A stretch of DNA of 24,460 nucleotides from Acidobacteriota bacterium. GTDB taxonomy: Bacteria > Acidobacteriota > Blastocatellia > Pyrinomonadales > Pyrinomonadaceae. A program made the position numbers and the translations under genes. The notes beneath the pieces are model-generated. The model was not told the DNA's origin and did not search any database. It saw only the letters and a program-made list of their open reading frames with translations. The DNA lies in contig JAHEEZ010000017.1 in assembly GCA_024640445.1 (NCBI GenBank), positions 1 through 24,460 of the forward strand. Direction: 5' to 3'. Shown piece by piece: positions 20,137-24,460 of this stretch; position 1 is the first letter of the stretch, and each line of letters opens with the position of its first letter.

Positions 20137-21426
20137 CTATTTGGATCGCGAATAAACGTGTTTTCCGGCTACGAACGTAGCCACGGGCGCCCCGACAAAT
20201 TCCCAGCCGCCGAACGGCGAGTTCCTGGATTTTGATCGGGTCACCGCAAGGTCGTACGTCCATTTCAATTCCGGGTCGAGCACCGTAATATCCGCGACAG
20301 AACCCGGTGCCAGCGTTCCCCGGCCCGCAAGCCCGAAGATCTTTGCCGGGTTGGCAGAGCAAAGTTCCACGAGCCTCTCCAGTCCGATGATGCCTTTATG
20401 GACGAGTTCATTGAACGCGAGGCCGACCCCCGTTTCCAGTCCGGTGATCCCGAACGGCGCCCTGTCGTACTCCAACGCTTTTTCGTCAGCGTGGTGTGGG
20501 GCGTGGTCGGTCGCGATCGCGTCGATCGTGCCGTCTGCGATAGCTTCCAGGATCGCTTCAAGGTGGTCCTGACTGCGGAGAGGCGGCGCCATCTTCGTGT
20601 TCGTGTCGTAGCCTTCAACTGCTTTATCCGTAAGGGTGAAATGGTGAGGAGCGACCTCGCAAGTGACGTTCACTCCCTCCTTCTTGGCCTGCCTGATCGC
20701 CTCGATCGTCCCGCGCGTTGAAACGTGCGCAATGTGGATGTGCGCTCCTGTCTCCCTGGCAAGAAGAAGGTCGCGGACGGCGTCGATATCTTCAGCCAGC
20801 GCCGGCATCCCTTTGAGGCCCAGAAGAAGGGAAACGCGTCCTTCATGCATTACCCCACCTGCTGACAACGACTTGTCCTCGCAATGATCGATCACGGGCA
20901 GGTTATGGTCTCGGGCGTATTGCATCGCGCGTCTCATCATTCCCGCGCTGGGTACCGGTCGTCCGTCGTCGGAAACCGCCACCGCTCCTGCGGATTTCAT
21001 CTCCGCCATCTCTGCAAGCTCGACCCCGTCCGACGACTTTGTGATCGCCCCGATCGGAAACACATTTGCGAGGCCGGAGTGTTCCGCCTGTTCGATCATG
21101 TACCGCGTTATCGCAGCGTTGTCGTTGATCGGTTTCGTGTTGGGCATCGGGCAGATGCTGGTCCATCCGCCGGCAACGGCCGCCGAACATCCGCTGGCGA
21201 TCGTCTCTTTGTGTTCCTGCCCAGGTTCACGCAAATGCACGTGAAGGTCTATGAACCCTGGAGCGACGAGCAGTCCGCTTGCATCGAAGACCTCCGCGTC
21301 CTCTGGTCCGTCCTCAGATAGCCGCAGCCACGCAACGACCTTCCCGTCTTCGACGAGAACATTCATTCCGGTATTTTCATTTGCGGCGGGATCGATGAGA
21401 TGCCCGTTCTTGATCAGTAATTTCAT
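20137..21426 (-). CDS. pyrC: Dihydroorotase
   Basis: PyrC cyclises carbamoyl-aspartate to dihydroorotate, the third step of UMP synthesis, with zinc in the cytoplasm. The 429-aa length and motifs fit the class I bacterial enzyme: HVHLREPG (metal-binding His pair), PMPNTKP, D in SDDGRP, H in IDHCED, H in HIAHVSTR, and the catalytic D in TDHAPH. It follows pyrB after 57 bases. In that gap GGCCG-AAAA-CGGCC (coding sense) forms a small hairpin between GGGGGAGG and the ATG, and no strong ribosome binding site lies at the usual distance from the start. It ends 83 bases before the beta-barrel gene, with no obvious terminator. Confidence 0.97.
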   Translation of the reverse strand: MKLLIKNGHLIDPAANENTGMNVLVEDGKVVAWLRLSEDGPEDAEVFDASGLLVAPGFIDLHVHLREPGQEHKETIASGCSAAVAGGWTSICPMPNTKPINDNAAITRYMIEQAEHSGLANVFPIGAITKSSDGVELAEMAEMKSAGAVAVSDDGRPVPSAGMMRRAMQYARDHNLPVIDHCEDKSLSAGGVMHEGRVSLLLGLKGMPALAEDIDAVRDLLLARETGAHIHIAHVSTRGTIEAIRQAKKEGVNVTCEVAPHHFTLTDKAVEGYDTNTKMAPPLRSQDHLEAILEAIADGTIDAIATDHAPHHADEKALEYDRAPFGITGLETGVGLAFNELVHKGIIGLERLVELCSANPAKIFGLAGRGTLAPGSVADITVLDPELKWTYDLAVTRSKSRNSPFGGWEFVGAPVATFVAGKHVYSRSK

Positions 21427-21483
21427 TCTCAGATTACCAGTGGCCGTTTTCGGCCTCCCCCTTGTTCTTCCTTTCCGTTCTCG

Positions 21484-22428
21484 TTATTCCGGGGCTTTCC
21501 CTCCGGTCGCGAGATATAGGACCGCCATCCTGACAGCCACACCGTACTTGACCTGGTCAAGGATCTGGGAACGAGCGCTGTCAGCTACCTCGGATGCGAT
21601 CTCGATTCCCCGGTTCATAGGTCCGGGATGGAGCACGATCGCGTCTTCCTTAGCGAGCGCCAGCCTGTCCTGGGTAAGCCCATAATGGATCGCATACTCG
21701 CTGAGCGTTGGGAAGAATGCCGAATCCTGACGCTCCTTCTGGATCCGAAGTATCATCACCACATCAGTGCCTTCGATCGCATCTTCCACCGTCGGTGCGA
21801 CCGTAAGCCCCTCTTCGACCAGGTACTCAAAGTCTTCAGGCACCAGCGTTTTCGGACCTGCGACCCGGACGGTGGCCCCCATTTTCGTGAGGAGATGTAT
21901 GTTCGAGCGGGCGACGCGTGAATGAAGAATGTCTCCGAGGATCGCGACCTGAAGCCCGGCGATCCTTTGTTTGTGCTCGCGAATCGTCATAGCGTCGAGA
22001 AGCGCCTGCGTCGGATGTTCGTTGGTGCCGTCGCCGGCATTGACGATCGCCGCCCTGCTGATCCTTGCAAGCTGGTGAGGTACGCCGGCGCTCGAATGCC
22101 TGACGACGATACAGTCCGGCGACATTGCATCAAGCGTGAGAGCGGTGTCTATCAATGTCTCACCCTTCGAAACGCTTGATGTCGAAACGCTGATATTCAC
22201 TGCGTCAGCGGAAAGCCGCTTTGCGGCCAGCTCGAAAGAGGTCCTTGTCCTCGTGGATGCCTCAAAGAAGAGATTGATCACGGTCTTGCCGCGAAGCGCC
22301 GGCACTTTCTTGATCTCGCGCGATGATATTTCCCGAAAGCTTTCGGCCGTGTCGAGGATTCCGGTGATTTCTTCGGCGGTAAGATCGCGGATCCCCAGCA
22401 GGTCTTTTCGATGAAATGGCTTCTCCAT
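21484..22428 (-). CDS. pyrB: Aspartate carbamoyltransferase catalytic subunit
   Basis: PyrB joins carbamoyl phosphate and aspartate to carbamoyl-aspartate, the second step of UMP synthesis. The 314-aa chain has the carbamoyl-phosphate motif STRTRTSFE (58-66), SKGETLIDT with the lysine contributed by a neighbouring subunit in the trimer, HPTQALLD and HPGPMNRG. No pyrI regulatory subunit is in the window, which fits control by PyrR. ATG 22428 is preceded by AAGGAT at 3 bases and GAGG at about 9; the 14-codon extension to 22470 is rejected because it would begin inside the terminator region. The intrinsic terminator at 22471-22497 separates it from pyrR. Confidence 0.97.
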   Translation of the reverse strand: MEKPFHRKDLLGIRDLTAEEITGILDTAESFREISSREIKKVPALRGKTVINLFFEASTRTRTSFELAAKRLSADAVNISVSTSSVSKGETLIDTALTLDAMSPDCIVVRHSSAGVPHQLARISRAAIVNAGDGTNEHPTQALLDAMTIREHKQRIAGLQVAILGDILHSRVARSNIHLLTKMGATVRVAGPKTLVPEDFEYLVEEGLTVAPTVEDAIEGTDVVMILRIQKERQDSAFFPTLSEYAIHYGLTQDRLALAKEDAIVLHPGPMNRGIEIASEVADSARSQILDQVKYGVAVRMAVLYLATGGKAPE

Positions 22429-22470
22429 ATCCTTTTGCCTCAGTACCGGATCCCGATCCCCGGCAGACAC

Positions 22471-22497
22471 AAAAAAAGCAAGGCGCCTGCCTTGCTT
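22471..22497 (-). terminator. Terminator/attenuator between pyrR and pyrB
   Basis: On the minus strand AAGCAAGGC and GCCTTGCTT form a 9-bp stem with an AGGC loop, and seven T follow. It starts 5 bases past the pyrR stop and ends 42 bases before the pyrB start, so transcription from upstream must read through it to express pyrB. That is the position of the known Bacillus PyrR attenuators; regulation here is inferred. Confidence 0.88.
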
Positions 22498-22502
22498 CGA
22501 TT

Positions 22503-23072
22503 TTAGCGGTCGGGAAGGGTGTAAATACCGACGGCCTCGACGCCGTCAAACTCTTCGAGCATCACCTTGATGATCTCGCTTTTTTTCGTGGGCACCACTC
22601 GGCCCACAAAGTCCGCGTGGATCGGCAATTCACGATGTTCCCGGCCCCTGTCTATCAGCACTGCAAGCTGAACTTTCTTTGGCCGGCCAAAATCCATCAG
22701 CTGGTCCAGAGCAGCGCGTATCGTCCGGCCCGTATAAAGAACGTCATCAACAAGAACTATCGTTTTGTTGTCAATATCGATCTCAAGCTCGGTCCTGTTA
22801 ACGACCGGATTTGCTCCGACAGTAGACAGATCGTCCCTGTAAAGGGTGATGTCAATAATCCCGAAGTCGGGCCTGATGCCCTCCATCTCTTCGATCTTGT
22901 CGGCGAGGACCCTGGCAAGCGGCACTCCGCGTCTGCGTATGCCAACAAGGTAAAGGCCCTCGGCGCCGTGATTTTCCTCAACGATCTCGGAAACAAGGCG
23001 TGAAAGGGCGCGCCCGATCCTTACGCTGTCCATGATCTTGGCTTTTTCAACCAACGTTACTTCGTCAACCAT
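22503..23072 (-). CDS. pyrR: PyrR bifunctional regulator / uracil phosphoribosyltransferase
   Basis: PyrR binds pyr mRNA in the presence of UMP and promotes termination, and many members also have uracil phosphoribosyltransferase activity. The 189-aa protein has the PRPP-binding motif VLVDDVLYTGRT, the GIRRRGVPLA block, LYRDDLS, and the typical C-terminal VGIYTLPDR. In Bacillus it controls pyr operons by attenuation. It leads the minus-strand pyrR-pyrB-pyrC set, with a terminator right after it. ATG 23072 was chosen over the TTG at 23090 because family members begin near VEKAKIMD; no strong ribosome binding site is seen at either. It is divergent from pyrD, sharing a 101-base control region. 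Confidence 0.95.
   Translation of the reverse strand: MVDEVTLVEKAKIMDSVRIGRALSRLVSEIVEENHGAEGLYLVGIRRRGVPLARVLADKIEEMEGIRPDFGIIDITLYRDDLSTVGANPVVNRTELEIDIDNKTIVLVDDVLYTGRTIRAALDQLMDFGRPKKVQLAVLIDRGREHRELPIHADFVGRVVPTKKSEIIKVMLEEFDGVEAVGIYTLPDR
22530..22547 (-). promoter_or_regulatory. Candidate PyrR-binding hairpin near the 3' end of pyrR
   Basis: In the mRNA, GACGGC and GCCGUC pair around the loop GUCGAG. The 3' side GAGGCC resembles the GAGGY part of the known PyrR-binding consensus, and the 5' side differs in a way that keeps the pairing. It lies about 33 bases upstream of the pyrR/pyrB terminator. It is also ordinary coding sequence for DGVEAV, so chance is a serious alternative. Confidence 0.3.
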
Positions 23073-23173
23073 TGAGGCAAATCGTAGCAAACATAGCTCC
23101 GTTGTTACAAGTGGTCCGGGCGATATGACAACCCACGGTCAAAACGCTAAGATTTCTAGCTGAACCGCTTGCT

Positions 23174-24271
23174 ATGTCTTTGTATGAATCGATTCTGAGG
23201 CCGCTTCTCTTCAGGCTTCCTCCCGAGACCGCGCACGAACTCGGCCTTGGCCTTTTGCGTCACGGGCTGGGAATGGCTCCTGCGCGATTTGCGGCTAAGA
23301 AAAGCTGTGAGACGGAGGGCTTTGGGAAAATAGAAAGATTCGGCCTGAAATTTCCCAATCCCCTCGGCGTTGCAGCGGGATTCGACAAGAACGGAGTAGT
23401 GGTCGAGCAGCTTTCGGCTCTTGGATTCGGTTTTGTCGAGGTCGGAACAGTTACTCTTGATCCTCAGGGCGGAAATCCGAAGCCCAGGGTCTTCCGACTT
23501 CCGCAGGACCATGCGCTCATAAACCGCCTCGGCTTCAACAATGATGGAGCGGAAGAGATCGCCGGACGGTTGGCGGCGGCGAAGCGAAGTTGCGTAATTG
23601 GCGTGAACATCGGGAAGAATCGTGACATCCCCAATGAAGAGGCGGTCGAGAATTATCTCGCGACATTCAGACTTGTTCATCCGGTAGCCGATTACATTGC
23701 GGTAAACGTTTCTTCACCGAACACTCCCGGCCTGAGAGATCTGCAAGCGGCGGATGCGCTCGACACGCTGTTGTCGGAACTTGCCAAATGTAACCGGTCA
23801 TTCGAAACTCAGAAGCCGATCCTTTTGAAGATCGCACCTGATCTTACTGAGAAACAGGTGGGCGAGATGGTCGAGGCAGCGATGGAAAACAGGATCGCGG
23901 GGATCATTGCGACAAATACGACGATTGGTAGAGAGGGGCTTCGAACGTCAGAGGCGGATCTCAAAAAGATAGGACCGGGCGGCCTGAGTGGAAAACCGGT
24001 TGCAAACCGCTCGTGTTCGGTCATTCGCAAAGTGTACAGATTTTCGGACGGCACGCTTCCGATCATAGGAGTGGGCGGCATCTTCACAGCGGAAGACGCG
24101 TTCGCAAAGGTAGCCGCCGGTGCCTCATTGCTTCAGGCTTACACGGGATTCGTTTACGGCGGACCGGGATTCGCGAAGCGCATAAACAGCGGCCTGGTGG
24201 AGATACTCAAAAGGAAAGGCTTTGGTTCGATCGACGAGGCGATCGGTACAAAGGCGGCCAGAAAGCCGTAA
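23174..24271 (+). CDS. pyrD: Dihydroorotate dehydrogenase (quinone), class 2
   Basis: PyrD oxidises dihydroorotate to orotate with FMN, the fourth step of UMP synthesis, and passes electrons to the membrane quinone pool. The 365-aa length and N-terminal amphipathic segment (LRPLLFRLPPETAHELGLGLLR) are those of the class 2, membrane-associated form. Other motifs are NPLGVAAGFDKNG (62-74), GFVEVGTVT, NRLGFNNDG, the catalytic serine in VSSPNTPGLR (S181), LKIAPDL, NTT, GGLSGKP and GVGGI for the FMN phosphate. It is divergent from pyrR and so lies outside the pyrR-BC operon. No clear ribosome binding site precedes ATG 23174. The 24272-24355 stretch after it has no good terminator. Confidence 0.97.
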   Translation: MSLYESILRPLLFRLPPETAHELGLGLLRHGLGMAPARFAAKKSCETEGFGKIERFGLKFPNPLGVAAGFDKNGVVVEQLSALGFGFVEVGTVTLDPQGGNPKPRVFRLPQDHALINRLGFNNDGAEEIAGRLAAAKRSCVIGVNIGKNRDIPNEEAVENYLATFRLVHPVADYIAVNVSSPNTPGLRDLQAADALDTLLSELAKCNRSFETQKPILLKIAPDLTEKQVGEMVEAAMENRIAGIIATNTTIGREGLRTSEADLKKIGPGGLSGKPVANRSCSVIRKVYRFSDGTLPIIGVGGIFTAEDAFAKVAAGASLLQAYTGFVYGGPGFAKRINSGLVEILKRKGFGSIDEAIGTKAARKP

Positions 24272-24355
24272 ACACTCTGAAATGTGAATCAAAATGCCGT
24301 CGACGGAACTAGCCGGGGAGGGGCGCCGGGGGCGTGTAATAAGCGTATCATGCGT

Positions 24356-24383
24356 TTGACAGCGTTAGGTCAAAAGTTATAAT
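24356..24383 (+). promoter_or_regulatory. Near-consensus sigma70 promoter
   Basis: TTGACA (24356-24361) and TATAAT (24378-24383), both exact, are separated by 16 bases. Transcription would start near 24390 and run to the right edge of the window, with a short leader of about 45 bases before the ATG at 24435. This is the strongest promoter match in the window. Confidence 0.82.
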
Positions 24384-24434
24384 TAAACCTTTTGCGTTGC
24401 CGCTGTTTGAAATTCTGTTTACTTAATATCAAGA

Positions 24435-24460
24435 ATGAAAATCGACTTAAAGAGGACCGA
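24435..24460 (+). CDS. Start of a gene cut by the right window edge
   Basis: ATG 24435 opens a frame (MKIDLKRT) that runs to the end of the window, 8 codons only. It is preceded by a strong promoter and a short AT-rich leader, which suggests a real gene, but no ribosome binding site is clear. Nothing can be said about its function. Confidence 0.35.

Noticed and set aside
20054..20362. N-terminal extension of the beta-barrel gene to 20362
   Set aside because: It overlaps pyrC and would bury the signal peptide; AAGGAGG before ATG 20053 settles the start.
1438..21439. Identical 12-mer ctcagattacca just upstream of the starts of the ThiF/MoeB-like gene and pyrC
   Set aside because: Several chance 12-base matches are expected in 24 kb, and no known site resembles it.
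1..24460. Search for CRISPR arrays, tRNA or rRNA genes, insertion sequences and known riboswitches
   Set aside because: No direct-repeat arrays, cloverleaf-like sequences, transposase-like frames or conserved riboswitch cores were seen by eye on either strand.

Overview
The window reads as a stretch of ordinary chromosome from a Gram-negative-type bacterium of roughly 52% GC. The TonB-type energy transducer, an outer-membrane beta-barrel protein, several signal-peptide proteins and lipoproteins, and quinone-dependent PyrD all imply an outer membrane and a respiratory chain. The mix (a ThiF/MoeB form with the C-terminal extension typical of Bacillus proteins, a PyrR-pyrB-pyrC operon, a fused AroD-AroE, many small secreted proteins of unknown function) suggests Acidobacteriota, perhaps Blastocatellia. 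That placement is inference from gene content and has not been tested. There are no rRNA or tRNA genes, CRISPR arrays, insertion sequences or phage genes that I can see.

Layout. (1) 1-4552, minus strand: a tightly spaced run of a seven-helix TspO/MBR-related membrane protein, fused aroDE (shikimate pathway steps 3 and 4), a multi-zinc-ribbon protein, a ThiF/MoeB-type adenylyltransferase and a secreted protein cut by the left edge. (2) 4553-5026: the only gene-free stretch over 300 bases, holding what may be a decayed reading frame. (3) 5027-6145: a small Lys/Pro-rich secreted protein, convergent with a TonB-like protein. (4) 6385-9681, plus strand: a DUF389 membrane protein with a long soluble tail, then glutamate dehydrogenase, closed by a perfect inverted-repeat terminator. 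(5) 9766-12309: an SDR protein lacking two catalytic residues, a secreted protein of unknown function, a START-like (SRPBCC) protein and a tiny zinc-ribbon protein. (6) 12316-15977: glnE, divergent from an RluA/RluD-type pseudouridine synthase. (7) 15984-18342, minus: FG-GAP-like exported protein, lipoprotein and lipoprotein cyclase as one operon. (8) 18458-20053, minus: TerC and an outer-membrane beta-barrel protein. (9) 20137-24271: pyrimidine biosynthesis, with pyrR-pyrB-pyrC on the minus strand and pyrD divergent on the plus strand. (10) A near-consensus sigma70 promoter at 24356 probably drives the gene that begins at the right edge.

How they work together. PyrB, PyrC and PyrD are consecutive steps from carbamoyl phosphate to orotate, and PyrR is their likely regulator. 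A strong intrinsic terminator sits between pyrR and pyrB, where an attenuator would be expected. Glutamate dehydrogenase and GlnE both belong to nitrogen assimilation but lie in separate units. Most of the window is housekeeping. I do not see a convincing undescribed multi-gene system. The points most worth a second look are the pyrR/pyrB attenuator, the SDR with altered active site, the DUF389 protein with an OmpA-like tail, the homopolymer run at the AroD/AroE junction and the exported cyclase operon.
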